Below, piece after piece: positions 47,891-58,552 of a stretch of 64,000 nucleotides of DNA. The notes under the pieces are model-generated. The model was not told the DNA's origin. It did no database searches and saw only the letters and a list, made by a program, of their open reading frames with translations. Location: NCBI GenBank assembly GCA_005406025.1, contig BGZK01000020.1, forward strand, positions 992,001-1,056,000, given 5' to 3'. The stretch is from Eumeta japonica (Eukaryota > Arthropoda > Insecta > Lepidoptera > Psychidae). The position numbers and the translations under genes were made by a program. Position 1 is the first letter of the stretch. Every line of letters starts with the position of its first letter.

Positions 47891-48289
47891 AGTTTTAATA
47901 TTATTATTTGCTTTTTTGATTATTACCATAAATCTAGTTAAATTCTAATGAAATATAAATAAAATTGAATACCAATGTAATAATGAAAAATAAATACTGT
48001 TTAAGTACTTTATTGTTAATCAGTCAAATAAAGTCATCAGTCAAAATTAAATTGTAGACAAACATTTATCATCATTTTAAAATTCTTCTTAAATTCTAAT
48101 GAAAGGCAATTGCACAAATAAGTCTTATTTACTTGCTATTATTTCGCAAAGCAAAACAAAATAAAAAACAATCTAAACAAAACAAAATTTCTTCTCTTTA
48201 AGTTAAACTATAAAAATAATTATTCATATTTTGGTTGGCAGAAACCTCCTCAAAAGCCCAGTTTCTTTCAAAATGCAGTCGTAAAGATC
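47891..48289. other. AT-rich non-coding stretch
   Basis: Nothing recognised; it may include the 5' untranslated region of the LINE that follows. Confidence 0.45.
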
Positions 48290-48485
48290 CTTAGAGTGAA
48301 TGAGACGATCAAGTTATGCGACACAATGTCGGATAATACGACACCAAATGACACACAGAAAGCATATATTTATGTTAATAGTGTCAAAAAAATTAAGAAA
48401 TATTTTAAAATAAATAAATTATAAAACTTTCTACATAAATCGTAAAATAATTTAACATTAGTCACAAAAAAAAATTGATTTCAAA

Positions 48486-49363
48486 AAACAGAACCTAGTA
48501 TTACTTAAATCTATAAAAAGTTATGAACAAAAACTCTTTGAAAAGTATTCTGAGTGCCAAAGTCTGCAGCAACAAATGCAACGTTTGCAAAATAATTTAA
48601 CAAAATTAACCGCATAAATTGAGTTGCGCATGAATTTGAATTTAAATTTAAATTCGAACGTAGATTTTAAATCAAGTCATGAGATTTTGCCGAGCGGAAG
48701 CTTAGATTGGACACGGCTTTGCACCCAGAAAACAAAACAGATGACCGGTGCAGTCCACGCCGGCGGGGCGCGTATCCTCGCGACACGCGGCACCCACAGA
48801 CGGCCAAGATGACATAATGTACAGTGACGAGTTCGGAAGGTCCATGGACTCGCAACTCAGCCGTCGCTTAGGCGGAAGAAATATATTAACCACTTGTGTG
48901 CCAGGAGCCTCATATAACAGTATGCTGAAAAAAATTGTAAATGAAAATTTCCGGTCTAATTAGCTTAGTAATAATTTTGCTTGGCAGAGAGAAAAAGACT
49001 AGCAAAAAAGGTAGTATTAACTGCTTTTCAAAACGAAATAATATGAAGAATATAAATAAAATAATTCTGTACGCTTTTCCATTCAGCCAAAGCTTGTCAG
49101 AAAATGAAAATAATTATAATATTAAATTACATACTTTGATATGTCGTCACTCAAATAAATTTCATTTTATTAACACCAATAAAATTATTGATAAATATTT
49201 TTTCTTGACAAGAAGGAAGTACGTTCCTTCAAAATTTATTGTACAACAATTAGCGGAGTCGCTTTGTTATTATATTATATTATTAACATGTCCAGTTATA
49301 TGGACAAACAACTATGTGCTTCTATTGAGGCATTTGACATTGAAAATTTTAATTAGTTCATAA
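48486..49363 (+). pseudogene. LINE ORF1: coiled coil plus SGNH-like domain
   Basis: The N-terminal part (48486-48617) is a 43-codon run with heptad-like leucines, LLKSIKSYEQKLFEKYSECQ then SLQQQMQRLQNNLTKLT, ended by a stop. After a GC-richer linker with shifts, 48825-48963 reads YSDEFGRSMDSQLSRRLGG and CVPGASYNSMLKKIVNENF, and 48941-49363 (another frame) reads SLVIILLGREKK, INKIILYAFPFSQSL and a C-terminal SKFIVQQLAESL. The D(E)-containing first block, the G(A) block and the late helix recall the SGNH/GDSL esterase fold found in ORF1 of some CR1 and jockey-like elements. Such ORF1 proteins bind element RNA and multimerise. At least two stops and one frameshift disable it. Confidence 0.6.
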
Positions 49364-49499
49364 GACAATAGAGAGTACCTTTTGCACTTTTTCGGCATTA
49401 TTCGAAAATCGTAATGACTCGGACACAAGTAAAATAATATTGTATCAGTAGCTGAGAGTCGACCCACAATGACTGAGAAACAAAAATCTAATAATAAAA

Positions 49500-52400
49500 A
49501 TGTATGATCAATTTGGTGCATCAAAATGTACTGGGAGTACTAAGTAAAGAACTGGAAATTCAGTTATTCTTAAATCACAATGAGATTGACATATTATGTA
49601 TTATAGAACATTGGCTTAGAAGTCACTAGTTCATGTTTATTTTCAATACCCACCACCGCACAAACTTGCTACAGTTTGTTTAGCAAAGAAAAAGCTATGC
49701 ATGGAGGCTTCCTAATACTAACTAAATATAATATAAAATATATATAACGTCCAGGTATTGTGAGTCTGTCTGTTGAGCGAACTATTGAAGTGGCTTAATA
49801 CAAATCTATTAGAGAATTATCGTTTATATACTAGAATAAAATCTCTATTCTAATGTTATAATTTAGATAATTTATTTTCGGAACCTAATAGGCTCACAGC
49901 TACTTCGACATACTGTCTGGATAATATATTTACTAATATTAATCCAGAGTTTAAGTCAATTATAAGTAAATTATCATCTCACCATTGTAGACAACTGATT
50001 ATGTTTAAAATCAATAAGAAAAAATATGTAAAAGGTAAAATCAAAATTGTGCCTGTGAACACTGATCGTCTTGAGCAATTTAAAGTTAATGTATTAACAA
50101 AGGTGTCTCATTTGTCATATTATAAAGACCTCAATGAATTATATAGTTCACTGTTGACTATAACTAGGTCCAAATGCAACAATGTTTTTAAATCAAAAAT
50201 ATCAATGTTAATAATACCTTATTTAGTAGTGGGCGATATAAATCGATATTTAAAAAATATCGATATATTTACGCGATATATCGCTTCAATCCTATATTAT
50301 CGAATCATCTAGTATCGAATGTAATATCGGTAAATTTCATCCAATATACCAAATATCGTGTCACATTCCATTTTTTTTCTTTTTATCTACTTATTCACAG
50401 CCGCACAGGTTCTTACAGAGCAGAGAAGCAGATCGCAAACCAAAAGGGTAAATAAAATTTTGTTTTTGCAAGGTGTAGAGAAAAAGTACTGGGATTTATG
50501 ATGCTAAACATGATTTTTGGGTCGTATGGCCTTGTCTACTTTTTCGTGTGATTTATATGTAAAGTTGATTTGTTTCTTCTCTCTAAATGTTTTGACTCAT
50601 ATTAACCTGACCCCTATATAATATTATAGATAGACTAGTCAAATACAAGTAATTACTTACGTTTCGATATTTTTATTGTATCGATATATTTGTTCGATGT
50701 ATCGCAAAGTATCGGTGGAACACTACGATATGTTACATCAAAAAATATATCGATATATTTTCTATATGTTCATCCCTAACCTTATCATTTAGTGATTGTG
50801 CGACAGTGGGCATTCATACTAGTAAAAGTAAATTGTACGCACTTTATGAGTAAAGGGCGTATAATCGTTCAGATATATTTGTCCAATACGTAAAAAAATA
50901 TTCCAAGATCTTTAAGCGTGTGTGTGCAATCGCAAAATCAATGTTTATCTGTAATAAAATAAAAAGAAGCACGAACATGGTAAAAACTATTTGGAATATT
51001 ATAAATAGTGAAACTAGAAAATGGACATCCCGACATTTAAAATTTCAATTAAAAATTAATGACAAAATTTTAAACAAAGACATGAAAGTTGCCTGTGCTT
51101 TTGAAAAGTTCTTTGTTAGTATTCCAGTTTCAACTACACAATCTCTGAAGTCATCGTCCACTCTGGCCGAATCTTTGTTGAAACGTAACGTCGATGTATG
51201 TGGCGTTTCGTTCGCATTTACCCACGTCCATTACAATGACGTTCTTAAAACAGACAAATGTATAAAAATGTAAAAAACTGCCGATCTTGATGGCCTTTGC
51301 GTCAAAATAATTGATTAATCACAGACTACATTGCTCCATGTCTAGTAGTGATTTTCAATGATTGATTGTTCTGTGTTTCCGGATCTAATGAAGCCAAGTA
51401 AAGTAAATCCATTATTCAAATCCAGTAGTATATCTGACCCTACAAACTTTAGACCGCTATCAATACTACCGGCGAGCAGAAAATTTTTGAAAAGTTTATT
51501 TTAAATCTATTATTGGAGTATTTTTAAAATAATAATTTGATGAACGTTAAACAATTTGGATTCACAAAGGATCGCTTAACAGTCAAAGCCGGTGTCGAGC
51601 TTATTCAGCAGATTTTTGATGCCTGGGAGGATTTATGGGACGCAATTGGTGATTCATTTGATTTATCCGAGGCATTTGGCTGCGTTCATGATGATACTTT
51701 GATCAGGAAACTACATTATACGTCTTGGGTCGATCCCTTAGATTCTGGAGTCTCATCTAAGTGATAGAATTCAAAGAGTTGACATTAATGGTAAGAGGTT
51801 GTCAGGATCTGTAGTCAATAGGGGTCTGCCACAGGGTTCAGTTTTTGGACAATTTCTATTCCCAGTGTACATAAACGATATACCATATCTTGTTAAGAAT
51901 GGTCATCGGATTGTATTATTTGCTGATGATACCTCCATACTTTTTAAGATTGATCGACATCAGCCAGTTTTTGATGATGTAAACAGTATAATCTTTGAAA
52001 TCGTTGTGGTTTAGTATTAATAATCTTCTGCTCAATGAAAGTAAAACAACACGTGTTAAATTTTCCCCTATCTAATTCTAAATTGATCGACACAAAACGA
52101 ACGAGGTATTGGATATTTTGGACACGACCTTATTTCTTAATCTCGCTTTAGATGCTAAGTTACGTTGGAATTCACAAATTACGAGATTAGCTAAAAGGCT
52201 TGGTTGTGCAGGATATACCGTCAAAAGAATTTGGCGACTTACAGACGAAAGCACGGCGAGGCTTGTTTATTTCGGTTTTTTTCATAGTCTCATGACCTAC
52301 GGAATTCTGTTATAGGGTCACGTGGCTGATATTAACACAATTTTCGTGCTGCAGAAGCGAACTATTCGTGCTGTTTATGATTTGAGACCAATGACATCTT

Positions 52401-52777
52401 TCAGAGAAAAAAATAAGGAAATTAATATTCTAACTTTAGCATCACAATACATATACAAAAACCTGTTATATGTCCAGAGACATATAGAATCGTTCCAAAA
52501 AAGGAGCGACATCCATAACATTAACACTAGATATAAGAACGATCTTGCTGCTCAAGAGATCCGTCTATGTAAAGATAATAAATCACTTAAGGGGCTGTGT
52601 GTGCGATTTTATAATAAGATCCCAGCTGAAATAGAAATTTTGCCATTTACTGAGTTTAAACGTTTTGTTAAAAGAAAGTTATATGCCAAAGGCTATTATA
52701 CCGTATCGGAATGTCTTAATGAAAAGAGCCCCTCGAATTATACTGCTCGGCTATCTGGTTATTTCATATTATTTTAA
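49500..52777 (+). pseudogene. LINE ORF2: endonuclease and reverse transcriptase, broken
   Basis: ORF2 nicks target DNA and reverse-transcribes the element RNA. Seen in order: endonuclease start at about 49520 (LSKELEIQLFLNHNEIDILC, IIEHWL, with the glutamate of the 'E.HW' motif); SVER block at 49760; endonuclease end near 49970 (ISKLSSHHCRQL, where the expected aspartate of SDH is mutated). Linker frames follow at 50001-50223 and, after the MITE, 50787-51273. Reverse transcriptase runs from about 51370 (DPTNFRPLSILPA), through QFGFTKDR, FDLSEAFGCVHDDTLI (first catalytic aspartate kept) and GLPQGSVFGQFLF, to FADDTSILF (51911-51945, the catalytic DD kept). The C-terminal region reads LQKRTIRAVYDLRP and FKRFVKRKLYAKGYYTVSEC. 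Several stops and frameshifts separate the blocks. Confidence 0.8.
50224..50778. mobile_element. hAT-type MITE, 555 bp, inserted in the LINE
   Basis: The element starts TAGTAGTGGGCGATATAAAT and its reverse-complemented end starts TAGGGATGAACATATAGAAA; both ends then run into ATATCGATATAT-type sequence. It is flanked by ACCTTATT (50216-50223) and ACCTTATC (50779-50786), an 8-bp target-site duplication with one difference, as made by hAT transposases. The subterminal regions are full of TCGATAT words; the centre (50400-50640) has no coding frame. LINE homology continues on both sides, so this is a later insertion. Confidence 0.8.
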
Positions 52778-52965
52778 AATGTAGACTGAATTATTAATGA
52801 CTAAATCCTTTGTATCGATGAGTAAAAAAGAGCAACCGTTGAGTTTCTTGTCCGTTCTTCACAAGCTGAATCAGCGTTTGGAATGGGGAAAAGCATTTAT
52901 TAATGACGCACTTCAAGTGTAATTAGATTACCTACGAAATAAAGACATTTTTGATTTATTTGACT

Positions 52966-55900
52966 TACACTTCAAATATTTTAAATTAAATTCTACAACC
53001 AACATTTTAGTTACAGTGTCCACATGTAATCTATTGCATTTTTTTACCATTGATGACCTATCAATGAAAAAACTCTTTCAACGCTTGCGTTATGTTTTGA
53101 GATCGCAATAGTTAGGAATTCTGAAAAGCAATCTTGACCACTCAACGATTTAAAATAGCCTACTCATTTCTTGTGTGCTAACAGCTTCTTCAAATCAACG
53201 TTCTCTTTGTTATTGTTCAGAAAATTTTTAGGGTTTTGCGATTGGTTAAAACTTTTGCTATCGTCAACTCTAACGTTGTTTTGTGATAGGATACTTTAGT
53301 ATCGGAAACTTGATTTCGATCAGGAACATTTTTTAAAGTTTAAGGCCACGCTCGGCGCTCGCTCGTATACAAAATGCAAAAAGCCTAACAAAAGCCGGAC
53401 GAGCCGGACACCGTTCATTTATTAAAAAACCTAACTATGTTCGGCTTTATTCGGACGCCTGGCAACCCTAATTGCGGTAATTCAGTTTTAGCGCCTAATA
53501 ACTTATCACATAATATTAGTTACAAATTGCTATATAATAATAAATAGGCGTTTTGTATTTTTGTCATTGCGTAGTTACGCTATTACAAGTTTTTTGTGAA
53601 CATATCTCGATAAGTGACAACCCTTCAAAGGATCTTAGATGTTCAATAGGCACGTAAAATGAACACGTAAGCGTGAGAAAGCTCACATATGGGGAATGCT
53701 AAATTGCGACGCTGTCACTGAAATCGCATACAGCCTACCTTTCGTTGTTCTCCACGTCCCTTTGGTCTATCAGTAACTCCTCCTATCCATAGGACATTCA
53801 ACTAAGTAGAATATTTATATGCACCAAGTTCGTGAATATTCACAATTATTAATAGTTCTACCATAACATAATGTGCATGCGAATCGCCCGCGATACAAAA
53901 ACAAATTTGTCGTTTGAATGACGGGAGACATATATCCAATAAGTCATTGAGACGCGGTGTGACGTAACGGTGATGGGAGTAATTCTCTCCTTATCTGTGA
54001 CATTATCTGTTTCCTATATGACTGTGTATATAAGATATATTATTGAGGATTTTCAAAGTAAAACACAAATTGTTTCTCTGAAAATACAAAGTGGTTTTAT
54101 TTAACACGCCTTTACAATATTACAACAATTATCGTTTAATTATGACAATTACTCTTAAATCTCACCTGAAAATACAAAGAAACGACATTTAAAGTACACT
54201 AATATCGTCTCCTCAATTATATCCTTTAATTTATCTCTCTACAAGTTTTTTTTTATAACAATAAATTGCACAAAATAATCTGAACGCCATCCATCGTTGA
54301 AACGCAAGTCACTTCGATGTTCCCTGTACCAACCTCCACAGATAACTTATAAAAGTACGAAGCGCGGTAAAATCGAATTATTGAAATGTCATTTCATTAG
54401 ATATATATATATCACTATTTCAGGAAAATAAAAATGTGAAATGGAAACACGCAGTTTAAAATAATAGATTATCACTTAGAATAATAGTAACAGATATCAT
54501 TCGTTCCACGATTATAAAGGATTCGGCTAGATACGTCAAGGAAAATAGACACAATGAAGTATTTTGTCTCATATTTGTGAATAAAACGTCGCTTATATTC
54601 TACGTAAAATAAATAAAAAAGAGTACTTGTCTACACCCGATTGAACAACACCATAACCGTTTTTTATAGATTTTTCAGAGCAGCCAAATAAAAATATTCA
54701 TAAAGAAATTCTGTAACTTAAAAACTTTACATGAAACTCGTTATTCTTATTATTGTATTTTAAATAAAGGTGCTCTATGTAGTGGTATAATTGTTGATTG
54801 CGTAACATACTTAGATTTAAATTTTAATAACAGTCCTTAAAATTATATAATTTTGAGAGACTGAACTATTATTTCTATTGTACACTTTTGCCAATTTGGC
54901 TAAATTCAGATGAAGATAAATATAACCAATAAGTACTATCAAGTGATTTGAAAATTTTGGATTCTAAAACATTGTTAGACTGTAATAAGAAAACCCTTAA
55001 ATTTGAAGTTTTATTAGAACAACGTTAATTACGTTAGTAAATCATACTTTACTCATAAAAAATTATTGTATTTTAATGACATGTTACTAATAACTTCAAT
55101 GTGTGAAAAAGAGAGTTAATTTCAATTTTTTAAAGTTGTTGAATGCGAATAACAAATCAGTCATCCTCATTATTCAATATTAGCGTTAGAGCTTTAGAAG
55201 TTAGGCCAATTCTTATAAAAAACATTGATATTAGTCAGCGATAGCTTCGGAACTACATAACTCGTTCAAATCCTATGATTATGCAATTGGTACATAACAA
55301 TTTTTCATAAGCTGGGTTAGGCCGAATATCTTGTCAACAATTCATTGTCGTTTGTATTAAATATTTGCAATAACGGTATCAATAAGCCATTCATTGAGTT
55401 TTTTCTTTCTTTGTTTACCTCTTTCAGGAGCAATTGTTCCTTTCTTATGTTTAGTTTACGAAATGTTTCCGAGTAATAATTATAATAGTTTTTCCACTTG
55501 TATGGATTTTTTGGATTTCATTTAAAGATCCAGTTAGGTTATAATGTTTAAAGAAGAATGTAAGGTTAGTATTTTCTTTCACTCTGCTTCTTTGAATGAA
55601 TAAATTTTTAGAATGAATTCAATAAAGTAATCCATTGCTGGGGAATGTAAATGGTGTCGTTCTATTTCTGTTGTCCTATTAAGGCATCCATCGAACATCT
55701 TTCAGACTGAAAATGCCTTGGTTCGAAAAAAATATGGTTTATCTCAATATCCATATTTTACTACCTAAATGTATATTAAGAATACGTTGCGGTTTCTATT
55801 CTGAACACCGCAACAATCTGATTAGAACTTAAAATCGGTGATTATCTCATTAATTTTTTTTATGAAGTCATAAACACAACTACTTATTTAGTTTGCACAT

Positions 55901-58220
55901 CTCCTTCCAATAACTTCACACCGAGTACAACAGAAACATTCCGAGCGCCCGATTTACAATACTATAAAATTGTATGCACTAAATTTGCATTTAAAATAAA
56001 ATGAGGATACCTGTGATTGAGGTGTAACGTTTTTATAAATCGTAACATTCTAAGGTAATATTATTAGAATTCTGAGCCTGTTTTTATAAAATGTTAAGCT
56101 AAAGGCTGGCGAAAGACGAAGCATCGCTGACGATCAAGCGTCAAATAAATATAGTTTATATATGGACGCGGTTTCACGTTTAAATCGGTATGTCCTTGTG
56201 ATTCACTAATGACGTATATTTTGACAGCAGGCCTGCATTCATTTTAGACGAGAACGGATACACATTTCATCCGAGACCATCTCAAAGTAGATTATTTCTT
56301 CGCACGTTTAGAGTAATGGAATTACTTTCCATGTTTATTTCAGAAGACTCAGGTTTATTTCAGAAGGTTCACGCTTTTTAAACAAGAACATAGCTCTACT
56401 TAAGCTTTATTAAAATCCTTTTAAAATTAATCAACTTAGACGTTCGTAACCAATTAAACCAGTATAATTTTCAAATTATTTTTTATAAACTCTATACATC
56501 GTTGTGTTTTTTTTTTACGAATTGTTCTATGAATTTATTTTCAATAATAATCATACTATCTTAAAAATTACCTTCACTGCATTGGTTGAAATGTACCTTT
56601 GTTTTGAATGGCCACAAATCAAGGAACGAAGTTAATATTTATCAACGAATGTGTGCTACTTAAAATAGCACTGTCACTATAAAGCGAAAATGAGACACAA
56701 TTCTGGACTGCAATTTTTTCTATCATTATACCAACCTGTTGCAGTGTAACTAGAAAGTGTCCAAACTATCTGATGTAGCTTAAGACCGACCCGTTCCGCA
56801 GAACACACACCGTACCCGCAGGAAATGCTAAACGGTTTGGACGCTTTTATAGCCAAGATCTGCGCAGCGCAAAATTTATTTTCCTGTAGGTGTCGACATA
56901 ATGCAGAAGCGCAGAGTCTCAATTTAATTTGCATTGCAGTGAATTATGGCCAACATATTTAAACGTATTCAGCTTTTTTTTCTTATAGCGCACGAGCTTT
57001 TAAATGCATTGGAATGAATCGTAACCAGAAATCGTCGACTCCGAAAGCTTAAACATATGTATTTATTTTTAGGTATGTTACAATATTGTCAAAATAAAGC
57101 AAAAACATATTTATAAAGTTGATTTCACCACTAAAGCATGTTTGTAATTTTAGTCATAAACAATAATTTTTACCCGCACGTTTTGATTTTTCCATTGTTT
57201 TTTATTTCAACCGTTTCAACGTACAGACTACGTAGTTTCAACAATGGTGAATGGCATAATTACTTTTTAGTAAAGCTATACTATATTAATACTATTTTTT
57301 AATTAACTTTTAAACCGTTTGATCTTTCTTTGCTACCTACTCATATTATATCATTTTTTTTATTAATAAAAAAAGTCAAATAAGCATTAGAGTGAAATAT
57401 TAATTTCTTTCATTTAAAGTTAGTTTTTCAAATTTCTGCCATTTTGTGTTTTTCAGTATTTTATTTTTTTTATTATAATGAAGTCCTTCACATTATAATT
57501 TTAATATAAACTTGTATATTAAAACTGTATACGATAACTTCCAATAAGTATCTTTATATTAAATTTAGCAAGTGGTTTATGTGAAAATAGGTCAAATTCA
57601 AAAAAACATGATTTTTTTTAAAAGATAAAAAAATATTTCACTTGAAAACTCGTCTCATATTTGCAAAAATTTGACATTTTTTAGAATATAATTTTCGCGC
57701 AAAAAAGATAAATGTCTTATAAAAATAAGAATAGCATAATAAATCTAACGTATGTATTATACTAGACATTCGCCGTTAACACTTATTATTCAAAGGTTCA
57801 AATAAATCGCCCGTTAACTTCTTGCAGAAACATTCGCCCTTGGGTGCTCCGACATGAAATCAAAGGGACGACAGCGGCCCTCCGGGAGTGCCGACAGAAG
57901 TGAAGACTTGAACAATTATGTGTGCATTTTCACTAGGAAATATTTTGTGAATTGTCCGTAAATATTTTATTGTGCAAGAAATACTTTTAAATGAAGTGTT
58001 TTCTATTCATTATTATAAACTACTACTACAAATATTATATTGTTATACAATTTTCATTTAATGCGCTATTGTACATGAAAAATAATGCATATTATTTTAC
58101 ATACGAAAATTGCTATCTATTGCATAAAACATAAATTTACAAACACAGTACGAAAAGTTCCGACATAAATATACGTCTATGTTGTACGTATATACACAAT
58201 ATATGTTTATATTAGATATA
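52966..58220. other. long non-coding stretch
   Basis: No recognised gene over 5 kb. At 53340-53475 a balanced segment (AAAAAGCCTAACAAAAGCCG, GGACGCCTGGCAACCCTA) looks like part of an insect repeat. Patches at 56100-56300 and 56770-56920 are more balanced than their flanks and may be regulatory. A 44-codon frame preceded by a good splice acceptor lies at 57830-57961. The rest is AT-rich background. Confidence 0.5.
57828..57961 (+). CDS. possible terminal exon, unrecognised
   Basis: A splice-acceptor-like sequence, AACTTCTTGCAG, ends at 57827. One frame from 57830 is then open for 43 codons to a stop at 57959, reading TFALGCSDMKSKGRQRPSGS and so on. The first 75 bases are GC-richer than the flanks. 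I recognise no domain and find no partner exon or donor, so this is a weak candidate; the balanced segment may equally be non-coding regulatory DNA. Confidence 0.12.
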
Positions 58221-58232
58221 TACATTTATTTT

Positions 58233-58234
<2 letters not shown>

Positions 58235-58279
<45 letters not shown>
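58235..58279. repeat. (TA)n microsatellite
   Basis: About 45 bases of uninterrupted AT dinucleotide repeat, preceded by shorter TTAGATATATA words. Confidence 0.9.
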
Positions 58280-58283
<4 letters not shown>

Positions 58284-58348
58284 ATGTATTTCAACTCAAA
58301 TTCAACTCTCATGTAAAAGGAGCCAATATATGTACATACTTATATACA

Positions 58349-58552
58349 GAGGTGTCGATTACGATATCGGTAACAGTGTCGCGAGTTAAATGGTTTTTTC
58401 CCATGTCATAAAATGCCAACATGCATGTGTATCTATGTACGTACATACACAATAAATATATTGTGTATGTACATACGTATAATGGCGGAGGTGTCGTTTA
58501 CGGTAACAGTGTCGCGAAATCAATGCTTTACTCTCATCTCAAAAATACCTAA
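58349..58552 (+). repeat. duplicated 65-70 bp block around a hairpin
   Basis: The first block (58349-58420) begins GAGGTGTCGATTACG and continues GGTAACAGTGTCGCGA. The second (58488-58552) begins GAGGTGTCGTTTACG and continues GTAACAGTGTCGCGAAAT. Similarity then fades through a TGGTTTTTTCCCATGTCATA / TGCTTTACTCTCATCTCAAA pair. Between them a perfect 14-bp-arm hairpin lies at 58441-58472 (GTACATACACAATA, loop AATA). Offset of the blocks is 139 bp. Confidence 0.75.

Larger units (their letters stand above)
48290..52965 (+). mobile_element. jockey/CR1-like LINE, nearly full-length, inactive
   Basis: About 4.1 kb of LINE sequence is present after removing the nested MITE. In order it carries a coiled-coil segment, an SGNH-like ORF1 domain, an ORF2 with endonuclease, reverse transcriptase and C-terminal region, and a 3' end with GAATCAGCGTTTGGAATGGG and ACCTACGAAATAAAGACATT, TTTGATTTATTT. 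Stops and frameshifts break both ORFs. The layout (two ORFs, AP-type endonuclease upstream of RT, no RNase H seen) fits the jockey/CR1 group. Pieces of related elements occur at 7.9 kb (3' end) and 15.9-16.65 kb (endonuclease and 3' end). The exact 5' boundary and a target-site duplication were not found. Confidence 0.8.
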
